Below are positions 1-8,956 of a stretch of 64,000 nucleotides of DNA, piece after piece. The stretch is from assembly GCF_004343775.1 (NCBI RefSeq), contig NZ_PTXL01000006.1, forward strand, positions 1 through 64,000, given 5' to 3'. Every line of letters starts with the position of its first letter. Within the stretch, counting starts at the first letter, position 1. The notes beneath the pieces were generated by a model. The model had not been told where the DNA came from, made no database searches, and saw only the letters and a list, made by a program, of their open reading frames with translations. A program made the position numbers and the translations under genes. This stretch comes from Burkholderia sp. SRS-46. GTDB lineage: Bacteria; Pseudomonadota; Gammaproteobacteria; Burkholderiales; Burkholderiaceae.

Positions 1-320
1 GCGCGGCGAGCGCCGCCGCCCAGCCGGCGGCCGCCGCGCAGCCCGAAGCCGCCAGCGCCGCCGCGAGCGATGCCGACGCGAAAAAACGCGCGATCATCGC
101 CGCCGCGCTCGAACGCGCACGCAAGAAGAAGGAAGAACTCGCCGCGCAGGGCGACGCGCCGAAGAACACTGCCGGCGTAAGCGCGGCCGTCCAGGCGCAG
201 ATCGACGCGGCCGAGGCGCGCCGCAAGCGGCTCGCCGACCAGCAGGCGCAGGAACCCGGCGCAGCGGCGCCCGAACCCGATGACGGCCCGTCGGCGCCGT
301 CCGACAAGACCCCACGATGA
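1..320 (+). CDS. rsxB: RsxB/RnfB electron transport subunit, C-terminal end (partial)
   Basis: The reading frame enters from the left edge (first full codon at 3) and stops at 318-320, so only about 105 C-terminal residues are visible. They are Ala/Glu/Lys/Arg-rich and predicted helical, with no iron-sulfur cysteines. This matches the long low-complexity tail that follows the ferredoxin domain of betaproteobacterial RsxB/RnfB. The call rests mainly on that tail and on the neighbour: rsxB followed by nth is a conserved Burkholderia arrangement, and the stop overlaps the nth start as ATGA. RsxB is a membrane-associated ferredoxin-like subunit of the Rnf/Rsx complex. The diagnostic domain lies outside the window, so identity is probable but not proven. 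Confidence 0.65.
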   Translation, partial: AASAAAQPAAAAQPEAASAAASDADAKKRAIIAAALERARKKKEELAAQGDAPKNTAGVSAAVQAQIDAAEARRKRLADQQAQEPGAAAPEPDDGPSAPSDKTPR

Positions 321-961
321 ACGCCAGCAAACGACGCGCGATCTTCGAAACGCTGCAGAGCCTCAATCCGAATCCGACCACCGAGCTCGAATACTCGACG
401 CCTTTCGAACTGCTGATCGCGGTGATGCTGTCCGCGCAGGCCACCGACGTGTCGGTCAACAAGGCGATGCGCAAGATGTTCCCGGTCGCGAACACGCCGC
501 GACAAATTGTCGCGCTCGGCGAGGAAGGCGTCACCGACTACATCAAGACGATCGGGCTCTACCGCACCAAGGCGAAGAACGTGGTCGCCACGTGCCGGAT
601 CCTGCTCGAGCGCTGCGACGGCGAGGTGCCGGCCGATCGCGAAGCGCTCGAGAGCCTGCCGGGCGTCGGCCGCAAGACCGCGAACGTCGTGCTCAACACC
701 GCGTTCGGGCATCCGACGATCGCGGTCGACACGCACATCTTCCGCGTCGCGAACCGCACCGGCCTCGCACCCGGCAAGGACGTGCGGGCCGTCGAAGCCG
801 CGCTCGAGAAGTTCACGCCGCAGGAATTCCTGCAGGATGCGCATCACTGGCTGATCCTGCACGGCCGCTACGTGTGCAAGGCGCGCAAGCCCGAATGCTG
901 GCACTGCGCGATCGAGCCGCTGTGCGAGTTCAGGCCGAAGACGCCGCCGCCGGCCGACTGA
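317..961 (+). CDS. nth: Endonuclease III, DNA glycosylase/AP lyase
   Basis: A 214-residue protein, the usual family length. It removes oxidised pyrimidines and cleaves the abasic site in base excision repair. The helix-hairpin-helix LPGVGRKTA near residues 114-122 contains the catalytic lysine, and the VDTHIFRVANR segment near 137 supplies the catalytic aspartate. The C-terminus has the [4Fe-4S] pattern C-x6-C-x2-C-x5-C (CKARKPECWHC followed by CAIEPLC). The start overlaps the upstream RsxB stop by 4 bp, indicating translational coupling. Nothing is unusual about composition. Confidence 0.97.
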   Translation: MNASKRRAIFETLQSLNPNPTTELEYSTPFELLIAVMLSAQATDVSVNKAMRKMFPVANTPRQIVALGEEGVTDYIKTIGLYRTKAKNVVATCRILLERCDGEVPADREALESLPGVGRKTANVVLNTAFGHPTIAVDTHIFRVANRTGLAPGKDVRAVEAALEKFTPQEFLQDAHHWLILHGRYVCKARKPECWHCAIEPLCEFRPKTPPPAD

Positions 962-1013
962 TTCGCCACGCCGGGCCGCTTGCCGGCCGGATCCGCCGCG
1001 CGGCCCGGCCGGG

Positions 1014-1943
1014 CTACGCGTTGGAAGTCGCGGTCGCGTCGTCGGCCGCGGCGCCGCCCGCCCGCACGAGCGCCAGCACCGCCGCGAGGATCGCCGCGCC
1101 GCCGGCCCACTGCAGCGGCGACAGCGCTTCGCCGAACAGCAGCGCCGCGAGCGCGACGGTCACGACCGGCTCGAGCGTCGACAGCATCGACGTGCGCGCG
1201 GCGCCCAGCCGCTCGAGCCCCGCGAAGAACGCGATCATCGCGGCAACCGTCGACACCAGTGCGATCGCCAGCATCGCCGCCCAGCCGCCCGCCGTCGCGG
1301 GCCAGTGCGGCGGCGCGCCGAGCGCCGCGCTGCGCGCGACGGCGATCAGCACGAGCATCGCGGTCGCCGACACGCAGATGACCGCGGTCGTCGCGAGCGG
1401 GTCGATCCCGCGCGTCGCCTTGGTGCCCGCAACGATGTACAGCGAATAGATCACCGCGGCCGCGAGCGCCAGCGCGATGCCGAGCGGCTCGCCATGGCCA
1501 CCGCCGACCATCAGCGTCGAACCCGCGACGCACAGCACGAGCGCGACGACCTTGGCGCGCGTGAGCCGCTCGCCGAGCCACCAGGCGGCGAGCAGCGTGA
1601 CGAACGCCGGATACAGATACAGCAGCAGCGCGACGAGGCTCGCCTGCGCGTGCTGCAGCGCGCTGAAATAGCAGAACGACTGGCCGACGTAGCCGAGCGC
1701 GCCCATCGCGACGAGCGGCGCGAGCGCCCGGCCGCGCGGCCATGCGACGCCCCGGTGCCGGGCGAGCGCGGCCAGCACCGCGCCGCCGATCGCAAAGCGC
1801 ACGATCAGCAGGCCGAGCACGTCGACACCGCCCGCATAGGCATAGCGGCCGAAGATCGCCATCGCGCCGAACGCGGCGGCGGACAGCGCGACGTAGAGCA
1901 CGCCCTGCAGGGCGCCGGACGGCGATCGGGCGGTGACGGTCAT
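1014..1943 (-). CDS. EamA/DMT-family transporter
   Basis: A 309-residue inner-membrane protein with about ten hydrophobic segments arranged as two EamA repeats, the standard drug/metabolite exporter layout. The start at 1943 gives MTVTARSPSGALQG and then the first membrane helix; the longer open frame upstream is GC-rich, lacks coding character and overlaps the divergent gene. The gene is convergent with nth (52-bp gap) and divergent from the DUF1841 gene. The substrate cannot be read from the sequence; relatives export amino acids, nucleosides or metabolites. Confidence 0.88.
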   Translation of the reverse strand: MTVTARSPSGALQGVLYVALSAAAFGAMAIFGRYAYAGGVDVLGLLIVRFAIGGAVLAALARHRGVAWPRGRALAPLVAMGALGYVGQSFCYFSALQHAQASLVALLLYLYPAFVTLLAAWWLGERLTRAKVVALVLCVAGSTLMVGGGHGEPLGIALALAAAVIYSLYIVAGTKATRGIDPLATTAVICVSATAMLVLIAVARSAALGAPPHWPATAGGWAAMLAIALVSTVAAMIAFFAGLERLGAARTSMLSTLEPVVTVALAALLFGEALSPLQWAGGAAILAAVLALVRAGGAAADDATATSNA

Positions 1944-2148
1944 GGCGATACGGAAGCGGTGGAACGACGGCGGCGGAACGACCGAAGTCGTCGGAGTGTA
2001 TCGGCGGCGCGGCGCGCGGCCTAGCCCGCGCTTACCCGCAAGCCTCGCCGCAGGCCTCACCGCAAACTCCGCCGCCAGCACCATGCGCCGACCCGGCGTA
2101 CAATGCGCGACGCGGCATGACGCCGCGAGAATCCCGACGTTCCCCACC

Positions 2149-2583
2149 ATGTTCAATCCGAGCCGCGACGAAGTGCGTCGCTTTTTCATCGACACGTGGC
2201 GCAAGCAGCGCGCCGGCGAAATCCTGACCCCGCTGGAAGCGATCGCGGCCGACTGGATCGTCGAACACCCCGAATACCACACCGAACTCGCGGACGCCGA
2301 CGGCGCCGCCACGCGCAATTACGCGCCCGAGGAAGGCCGCACGAACCCGTTCCTGCACCTGTCGATGCACCTCGCGATCAGCGAGCAGCTGTCGATCGAC
2401 CAGCCGCCCGGGATCCGCGCCGCGCACGACAAGCTCGCGGCCAAGCTCGACTCGACGCACGAGGCGCAGCACGCGATCATGGAATGCCTCGGCGAGACGA
2501 TCTGGGAAGCCCAGCGCACCGGCACGCCGCCCGATACCGACGCGTACCTGCAGCGCATCCTGCGCCGCGCGTCGCGCGACTGA
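2149..2583 (+). CDS. DUF1841 family protein
   Basis: A 144-residue soluble protein starting MFNPSRDEVRRFF. It contains the family signature of a proline- and histidine-rich centre (NPFLHLSMHLAISEQLSIDQP) followed by a short helical region rich in histidine and glutamate (HEAQHAIMECLGETIWEAQ). The conserved histidines suggest metal or ligand binding, but no function is established. DUF1841 proteins are common as single genes in betaproteobacteria. An alternative start about 70 codons upstream is rejected because that segment has no coding character and would overlap the divergent exporter. Confidence 0.9.
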   Translation: MFNPSRDEVRRFFIDTWRKQRAGEILTPLEAIAADWIVEHPEYHTELADADGAATRNYAPEEGRTNPFLHLSMHLAISEQLSIDQPPGIRAAHDKLAAKLDSTHEAQHAIMECLGETIWEAQRTGTPPDTDAYLQRILRRASRD

Positions 2584-2632
2584 CGCCGGCGCCGGCGGCG
2601 CGTCGAAAGCGCGCGAACAAAAACGCGGACAA

Positions 2633-2662
2633 AAAAATATCCCGCCTCGGCAGGATATTTTT
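2633..2662. terminator. Bidirectional terminator between DUF1841 and the cytochrome c pair
   Basis: AAAAATATCC at 2633-2642 pairs with GGATATTTTT at 2653-2662, and an inner GCC/GGC extends the stem around a two-base loop. A-rich on the left and T-rich on the right, it can end transcription from both converging genes. Confidence 0.85.
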
Positions 2663-2694
2663 CCGCAGCCCGGGCCCGCACGGGCCCGCGACGC

Positions 2695-3054
2695 TTACTT
2701 CTTGAACACCAGGTCGCCCTTCAGCGACTCGATGTAGCCCGCGATGTCCTTCATGTCGCTGACGGACAGGTTCTGCACCTGCGCCTGCATGATCGCGTTG
2801 TTGCGACCGAGCAGCGGGTTCGCGAGGCCCATCTGGTACTGGCGCATCGCCCAGACGAGGTAGTCGGCGTGCTGGCCGGCGAGGCGCGGATACTCGGCGT
2901 TGATCGGCTGGTTCATCTTTGCGCCGTGGCAGGCCGCGCAGTTGTGCGACTCGACCAGTTCCTTGCCCTTCGACAGGTCGGCCGCGTGCGCGCTGCCGAT
3001 CGCGAGGCCGGCCGCGAACGCGATCGCCGCCGCCGTCTTGAATGCGTTGTTCAT
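2695..3054 (-). CDS. Small periplasmic c-type cytochrome (distal gene of pair)
   Basis: A 119-residue protein with a signal peptide (about 24 residues ending SAHA-AD) and a single haem-binding motif CAACH near residue 39. A distal methionine, for example in the MQAQVQ or MGLANP segments, would be the axial ligand. Size and the PRLAGQHADYLVWAMRQYQ segment resemble half of a cytochrome c4/c5. It lies 39 bp downstream of another cytochrome c gene on the same strand, so the two form an operon of single-haem electron carriers, probably feeding a terminal oxidase. Confidence 0.9.
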   Translation of the reverse strand: MNNAFKTAAAIAFAAGLAIGSAHAADLSKGKELVESHNCAACHGAKMNQPINAEYPRLAGQHADYLVWAMRQYQMGLANPLLGRNNAIMQAQVQNLSVSDMKDIAGYIESLKGDLVFKK

Positions 3055-3093
3055 GAATGCTCCTATCCCGCGTGTGAGATCAGCAAGCGGCGC

Positions 3094-3453
3094 TTACTTG
3101 TAGGGATTGTCTTTCGTGTCGGCCTTCTGCACGGCGTAGTAGGCCGCCAGATCGGCGATGTCCTGATCCGTCAGCGAACCGGCGATCGCGTTCATCGACG
3201 GGAAGTGACGATCCTTCTTGCGGTAGGCTTGCAGCGCGTTCTCGAGGTACTGCTGGTTCTGGCCGCCCAGGACCGGCACCCGGTAGACCTCCGGGTAGGC
3301 CGTGCGGTAGCCGTCGATGCCGTGGCAGCCGATGCACATGGCGGCCTTGCTCGCCCCGTCCTTCGGGTTGCCGACCACACCGGCCGCCTGCGCGCTGCCC
3401 GCGAGCGCCACGAGCGCTGCGACAACGACGTGTTTGCCGACGAATTTGTTCAT
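3094..3453 (-). CDS. Small periplasmic c-type cytochrome (proximal gene of pair)
   Basis: A 119-residue precursor with a signal peptide ending AQAA and one haem motif CIGCH near residue 40. The VPVLGGQNQQYLENALQAYRKKDR stretch and the Met-containing FPSMNAIAGSLTDQDI segment are typical of the cytochrome c4/c553 group. It is the first gene of a two-cytochrome operon; the paralogue downstream has the same length, so the pair looks like a tandem duplication equivalent to the two halves of dihaem cytochrome c4. It transfers electrons in the periplasm; partners are not in the window. Confidence 0.9.
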   Translation of the reverse strand: MNKFVGKHVVVAALVALAGSAQAAGVVGNPKDGASKAAMCIGCHGIDGYRTAYPEVYRVPVLGGQNQQYLENALQAYRKKDRHFPSMNAIAGSLTDQDIADLAAYYAVQKADTKDNPYK

Positions 3454-3697
3454 AGCTCTTGTAACCTAGCTTGAGGGGAAACTGGCGCCGAAGCGGCAAC
3501 GGCCCGCGCCGTTTTGCTTATGGGGTCGCCACGCAGGCCAAAAAAACGGCCAGATTGTACCGCGTCGGCGGGGAACGCGTCCATACAGCCTCCCGGCCCG
3601 TTCCGCCGCAGCCCCGCAACGATACGCGGCCTCGATCCAACCCGACAGCCCTTCTGACTTATACTGGGTTTTTTTCGCGAACGGGATGAGCGCCGCC

Positions 3698-4540
<843 letters not shown>

Positions 4541-4576
4541 CCCACCGGTCAGCCCCCAACCCGCAAAGGCCCGGCC

Positions 4577-5752
4577 ATGCTGCTCAATTTCTTCTACGCG
4601 CTGCGCGCAGCGAAGCTGCCCGTCTCGGTGAAGGAATACCTGACGCTGCTCGAATCGCTGAAGGCCGGGCTGATCGCGCCGTCGATCGACGCGTTCTACT
4701 ACCTCGCGCGCATGACGCTCGTGAAGGACGAGCAGTACTTCGACAAGTTCGACCAGGCATTCGGCGCTTACTTCCATGGCGTGTCCACGCTGCCGGCCGA
4801 CGCGTTCGACGTGCCGCTCGACTGGCTCGAGAAGCGGCTCGAGCGCGAGCTGTCGCCGGAGGAGAAGGCGCAGATCGAGGCGATGGGCGGGCTCGACAAG
4901 CTGATGGAGCGCCTGAAGGCATTGCTCGACGAGCAGAAGGAGCGGCACGAAGGCGGCAACAAGTGGATCGGCACCGGCGGCACGTCGCCGTTCGGGCACG
5001 GCGGCTACAACCCGGAAGGCATCCGCATCGGCGGGCCGTCGAACGGCAACCGCACCGCGGTCAAGGTGTGGGAGGCGCGCGCGTTCCGCGACTACGACGA
5101 TTCGGTCGAGATCGGCACGCGCAACATCAAGGTCGCGCTGCGGCGGCTGCGCCGCTTCGCGCGCGAGGGCGCGGCCGAGGAGCTCGACCTGCCCGGCACG
5201 ATCCGCAGCACCGCCGCGAACGCGGGCTGGCTCGACCTGCGGATGGTGCCCGAGCGCCACAACAACGTGAAGGTGCTGATGCTGCTCGACGTCGGCGGCT
5301 CGATGGACGACCACATCAAGCGCACCGAAGAGCTGTTCTCCGCCGCGAAGGCCGAATTCAAGCACCTCGAGTTCTACTACTTCCACAACTGCGTGTACGA
5401 CCACCTGTGGAAGAACAACCGCCGCCGCCACGCGGAGCGCACCGCGACGTGGGACGTGCTGCACAAGTTCACACCCGATTACAAGCTGATCTTCGTCGGC
5501 GATGCGACGATGAGCCCGTACGAAGTGCTGCAGCCGGGCGGCTCGGTCGAATACAACAACCCGGAAGCCGGCGCCGTGTGGCTGCGCCGCCTCGCCGACC
5601 AGTTCCCCCATCATGCATGGCTGAACCCCGAGCCCGAGCGGCTATGGGAGTACCGGCAGTCGGTCGCGGTCATCCGCGACCTGCTCGGCCATCGCATGTA
5701 TCCGCTCACCCTCGCCGGCCTAGAAACAGCCATGCGCGCACTCAGCAAATAG
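4577..5752 (+). CDS. CoxE-like VWA-domain protein
   Basis: A 391-residue protein. The N-terminal half is helical, and the C-terminal half is a von Willebrand A domain with the MIDAS metal site DVGGSMD (residues 238-244, D-x-G-x-S). It belongs to the CoxE/YehP type group that works with MoxR ATPases in maturation of metalloenzymes such as CO dehydrogenase. It directly follows the MoxR gene in the same direction and is probably co-transcribed. No cox structural genes are present, so the client is unknown. The protein has no signal peptide and should be cytoplasmic. Confidence 0.9.
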   Translation: MLLNFFYALRAAKLPVSVKEYLTLLESLKAGLIAPSIDAFYYLARMTLVKDEQYFDKFDQAFGAYFHGVSTLPADAFDVPLDWLEKRLERELSPEEKAQIEAMGGLDKLMERLKALLDEQKERHEGGNKWIGTGGTSPFGHGGYNPEGIRIGGPSNGNRTAVKVWEARAFRDYDDSVEIGTRNIKVALRRLRRFAREGAAEELDLPGTIRSTAANAGWLDLRMVPERHNNVKVLMLLDVGGSMDDHIKRTEELFSAAKAEFKHLEFYYFHNCVYDHLWKNNRRRHAERTATWDVLHKFTPDYKLIFVGDATMSPYEVLQPGGSVEYNNPEAGAVWLRRLADQFPHHAWLNPEPERLWEYRQSVAVIRDLLGHRMYPLTLAGLETAMRALSK

Positions 5753-5809
5753 CGCGTCCAGCCAGGCAGACACGAAGGCCGCATCCGAGCGGCCCCTCCC
5801 GGAGACACC

Positions 5810-7021
5810 ATGAATCCTTCGCCCACCGCGAGCGCGGGCCGCGCCGGCGGCCGCCGCTTTTTCGCCGACACGTCCGTCTCGGCGCTCGTCGCCGGCTTCG
5901 TCGCGATGATGACCGGCTACACGAGCTCGCTCGTACTGATGTTCCAGGCCGGCCGCGCCGCGCACCTCACCGACGCGCAGATCTCGTCGTGGATCTGGGC
6001 GCTGTCGATCGGCATGGCGGTGACGACGATCGGCCTGTCGCTGCGCTTTCGCGCGCCCGTCGTGGTCGCGTGGTCGACGCCCGGCGCCGCGCTGCTGGTG
6101 GCATCGCTGCCCGGCGTGCCGTATGCCGAGGCGATCGGCGCGTTCGTCGTCTGCGCGCTGCTGCTGACCGCGGTCGGCGTGAGCGGCCTGTTCGACACGC
6201 TGATGCGGCGGATTCCCGCCGGCATCGCAGCCGCCTTGCTCGCCGGCATCCTGTTCGAGATCGGCATCGAGATCTTCCGCGCCGCGCAGTTCCAGACCGC
6301 GCTCGTGCTCGCGATGTTCTTCACCTACCTGATCGTCAAGCGCGCGGCGCCGCGCTATGCGATCGTCGCCACGCTCGTCGTCGGCACCGTGGCCGCCGGC
6401 ACGCTCGGCCTGCTCGACTTCAGCCGGTTCCACATCGCGTTCGCGAAGCCGGTGTTCACGATGCCGGCGTTCTCGATCGCGTCGATCGTCAGCATCGGCA
6501 TTCCGCTGTTCGTGGTCGCGATGGCGTCGCAGAACGTGCCGGGCATCGCGGTGCTGCGCGCGGACGGCTACCCGACGCCGTCTTCGCCGCTGATCGCGAG
6601 CACCGGCCTCGCGTCGCTCGTGCTCGCGCCGTTCGGCTCGCACGGCGTGAACCTCGCGGCGATCACGGCCGCGATCTGCACCGGCCCCGAGGCGCACGAG
6701 GACCGCGCGAAGCGCTACACGGCCGCGGTGTGGTGCGGCACGTTCTACCTGGTCGCCGGGATTTTCGGCGCGACGATCGCCGCGCTGTTCGCCGCGCTGC
6801 CGAAGGCGCTCGTCGTGTCGGTCGCCGCGCTCGCGCTGTTCGGCTCGATCATGAGCGGCCTCGCGAACGCGATGCAGGACGTGAAGCAGCGCGAGGCCGC
6901 GCTCGTCACGTTCATGGTCACCGCGTCGGGCCTCACGCTGCTGTCGATCGGCCCCGCGTTCTGGGGGCTCGTCGCGGGGGTCGTCACCCAGGTGATCCTC
7001 AACGCGCGCCGCCCGGCATGA
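5810..7021 (+). CDS. benE: BenE-type benzoate/H+ symporter
   Basis: A 403-residue polytopic membrane protein with about twelve hydrophobic segments. The N-terminal FFADTSVSALVAGFVAMMTGYTSS and the VVVAWSTPGAALL segment, in the second helix group, are characteristic of BenE, as is the conserved GSHGVNLAAITAAICTGPEAH region. BenE imports aromatic carboxylates by proton symport. It stands apart from any catabolic ben genes here and follows the MoxR/CoxE pair by 57 bp. The real substrate might differ from benzoate. Confidence 0.88.
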   Translation: MNPSPTASAGRAGGRRFFADTSVSALVAGFVAMMTGYTSSLVLMFQAGRAAHLTDAQISSWIWALSIGMAVTTIGLSLRFRAPVVVAWSTPGAALLVASLPGVPYAEAIGAFVVCALLLTAVGVSGLFDTLMRRIPAGIAAALLAGILFEIGIEIFRAAQFQTALVLAMFFTYLIVKRAAPRYAIVATLVVGTVAAGTLGLLDFSRFHIAFAKPVFTMPAFSIASIVSIGIPLFVVAMASQNVPGIAVLRADGYPTPSSPLIASTGLASLVLAPFGSHGVNLAAITAAICTGPEAHEDRAKRYTAAVWCGTFYLVAGIFGATIAALFAALPKALVVSVAALALFGSIMSGLANAMQDVKQREAALVTFMVTASGLTLLSIGPAFWGLVAGVVTQVILNARRPA

Positions 7022-7234
7022 CGCCCGCGCACGCGCGCCGCGGCGCCGGCGGCCCGCCGCGCCCGCCGCAACGAACCTTCCCGCGCGCTTCGTCCGCCAT
7101 GCGAAACATGCGCGACGCGAATCGGGCCTAGAATAGCGGATCGGAACCGGTGCCCCGCGCGCCGCTTCGCTTCGCCGCCGCGCTCGCGCGGCCCGTGAGA
7201 ACCCCGGCGCATCGCGCCCTCTTCTCGAATCGCC

Positions 7235-8188
7235 ATGACTACCGCACTCGACCAGCTCAAGCAGTACACCACCGTCGTCGCCGACACGGGCGATTTCCAG
7301 CAGCTCGCGCAATACCAGCCGCAGGACGCGACCACGAACCCGTCGCTGATCCTGAAAGCGGTGCAGAAGGATGCGTACAAGCCGATCCTCGAAAAAACCG
7401 TCCGCGATCACCGCGACGAAAGCACCGACTTCATCATCGACCGCCTGCTGATCGCGTTCGGCACCGAGATCCTGAAGCTGATCCCGGGCCGCGTGTCGAC
7501 CGAAGTCGACGCGCGCCTGTCGTTCGACGCGCAACGCTCCGTCGACAAGGCGCACGAGCTGATCAAGCTCTACGAAGCCGCCGGCATCGGCCGCGAGCGC
7601 ATCCTGATCAAGCTCGCGTCGACGTGGGAAGGCATCCGCGCGGCCGAGGTGCTGCAGAAGGAAGGGATCAAGTGCAACATGACCCTGCTTTTCTCGCTGG
7701 TGCAGGCCGCCGCTTGCGCGGAAGCCGGCGCGCAGCTGATCTCGCCGTTCGTCGGCCGCATCTACGACTGGTACAAGAAGCAGGCCGGCGCCGAGTGGAA
7801 TGAGGCGATCAACGGCGGCGCGAACGATCCGGGCGTGCAGTCGGTGCGCCGCATCTACACGTACTACAAGACCTTCGGCTACAACACCGAGGTGATGGGC
7901 GCGAGCTTCCGCACGACGAGCCAGATCGTCGAACTCGCCGGCTGCGACCTGCTGACCATCAGTCCCGATTTGCTGCAGACGCTGCAGGACAGCAACGAGA
8001 CGGTCGCGCGCAAGCTGTCGCCGGACGCGCTCACGGATGCGCCGGACGCGCGCGTCGCGATCGACGAGGCCGCGTTCCGCTTCCAGCTGAACGACGACGC
8101 GATGGCGACCGAGAAGCTCGCCGAAGGCATCCGCACGTTCGCCGCCGACGCGGTGAAGCTCGAGAAGCTGATCGCCGCGCTGCGCTGA
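7235..8188 (+). CDS. tal: Transaldolase
   Basis: A 317-residue enzyme of the non-oxidative pentose phosphate pathway, the usual length for TalB-type transaldolases. It moves a dihydroxyacetone unit from sedoheptulose-7-phosphate to glyceraldehyde-3-phosphate. The Schiff-base lysine is K126 in [13 protein letters not shown], with D17 in the VADTGD segment and the DATTNPSL motif near residue 31. It is monocistronic, with a strong terminator 50 bp downstream. A TAGAAT element at 7129-7134 is a plausible -10 box. Confidence 0.97.
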   Translation: MTTALDQLKQYTTVVADTGDFQQLAQYQPQDATTNPSLILKAVQKDAYKPILEKTVRDHRDESTDFIIDRLLIAFGTEILKLIPGRVSTEVDARLSFDAQRSVDKAHELIKLYEAAGIGRERILIKLASTWEGIRAAEVLQKEGIKCNMTLLFSLVQAAACAEAGAQLISPFVGRIYDWYKKQAGAEWNEAINGGANDPGVQSVRRIYTYYKTFGYNTEVMGASFRTTSQIVELAGCDLLTISPDLLQTLQDSNETVARKLSPDALTDAPDARVAIDEAAFRFQLNDDAMATEKLAEGIRTFAADAVKLEKLIAALR

Positions 8189-8239
8189 GCGTCAGCGGCT
8201 GACAGCAGCGCTGTCAGCTGCCGTCGGCAGTCACGCCAT

Positions 8240-8272
8240 AAACGGCCGCGAACGCGATGTTCGCGGCCGTTT
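8240..8272 (+). terminator. Rho-independent terminator of tal
   Basis: AAACGGCCGCGAAC (8240-8253) pairs perfectly with GTTCGCGGCCGTTT (8259-8272) around a 5-base loop and is followed by a T-rich run to 8280. Confidence 0.93.
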
Positions 8273-8414
8273 TATTTTTTCATCCGCCGGTCAATCTCGC
8301 GCACTACAATCCACGACACGGGCGCACCGGCCGCATCCCGATGCGTTCTTCCCGGTCAACCTTGTATGACACCCGAGTGCGCTGCGGCGCAACCCGGCTC
8401 AACTGGAGACGACG

Positions 8415-8867
8415 ATGCAAGTTCAACCGTACCTGACCTTCTTTGGCCAGGCCGAGGCTGCCCTTCAGTTCTACGAACAGGCGCTCGGCGCGAAGACGAT
8501 GTTCAAGATGCATTTCAAGGATGCGCCGCCGAACCCCGAACAGCCGATCCCGCCCGAGATGGCGGACAAGGTCATGCACGCGAGCTTCACGATCGGCGAT
8601 TCGACGATGATGTGCTCGGACGGCGACTGCCGCAATACGGGCGGCACGCACAGCGGCTATGCGCTGTCGCTGAACCCGGCGACCGTCGACGAAGGCAGGA
8701 AGCTGTTCGATGCGCTCGCCGACGGCGGCGAAGTGACGATGCCCTTTCAGAAAACCTTCTGGGCGCTCGGTTTCGGCATGCTGAAGGATCGCTTCGGCGT
8801 GCACTGGATGATCAACGTCGAGGACCTGTCGCAGCGCAGCGACCTCGCGGAGCGCGCGCAGGGCTGA
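8415..8867 (+). CDS. PhnB/YjdN-like VOC-family protein
   Basis: A 150-residue glyoxalase-fold protein. The start MQVQPYLTFFGQAEAALQFY and the later HASFTIGDSTMMCSDG and FWALGFGMLKDRFGVHWMIN segments are typical of the PhnB/YjdN subgroup of 3-demethylubiquinone-9 3-methyltransferase-like VOC proteins. Despite the name these are not proven phosphonate enzymes, and no substrate can be assigned. The gene stands alone between tal and the mctP operon, with a shared terminator downstream. Confidence 0.88.
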   Translation: MQVQPYLTFFGQAEAALQFYEQALGAKTMFKMHFKDAPPNPEQPIPPEMADKVMHASFTIGDSTMMCSDGDCRNTGGTHSGYALSLNPATVDEGRKLFDALADGGEVTMPFQKTFWALGFGMLKDRFGVHWMINVEDLSQRSDLAERAQG

Positions 8868-8874
8868 CGCAAAA

Positions 8875-8908
8875 AAACGCCCGCCACCTTTCGGGGTGGC
8901 GGGCGTTT
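8875..8908. terminator. Terminator between VOC protein and mctP
   Basis: AAACGCCCGCCACC (8875-8888) pairs with GGTGGCGGGCGTTT (8895-8908) around a 6-base loop. A seven-A run begins at 8871, so it should work for both converging genes. Confidence 0.88.
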
Positions 8909-8956
8909 GCACGTCTGCGGCGGCGACGCGCGGCACCCTGCCGCGCGCGGCCTGCC

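Noticed and set aside
4963..7131. A 722-codon plus-strand frame overlapping coxE-like and benE genes
   Set aside because: Arg/Ala/Pro-rich translation without domains; it is an out-of-frame shadow of two well-supported genes.
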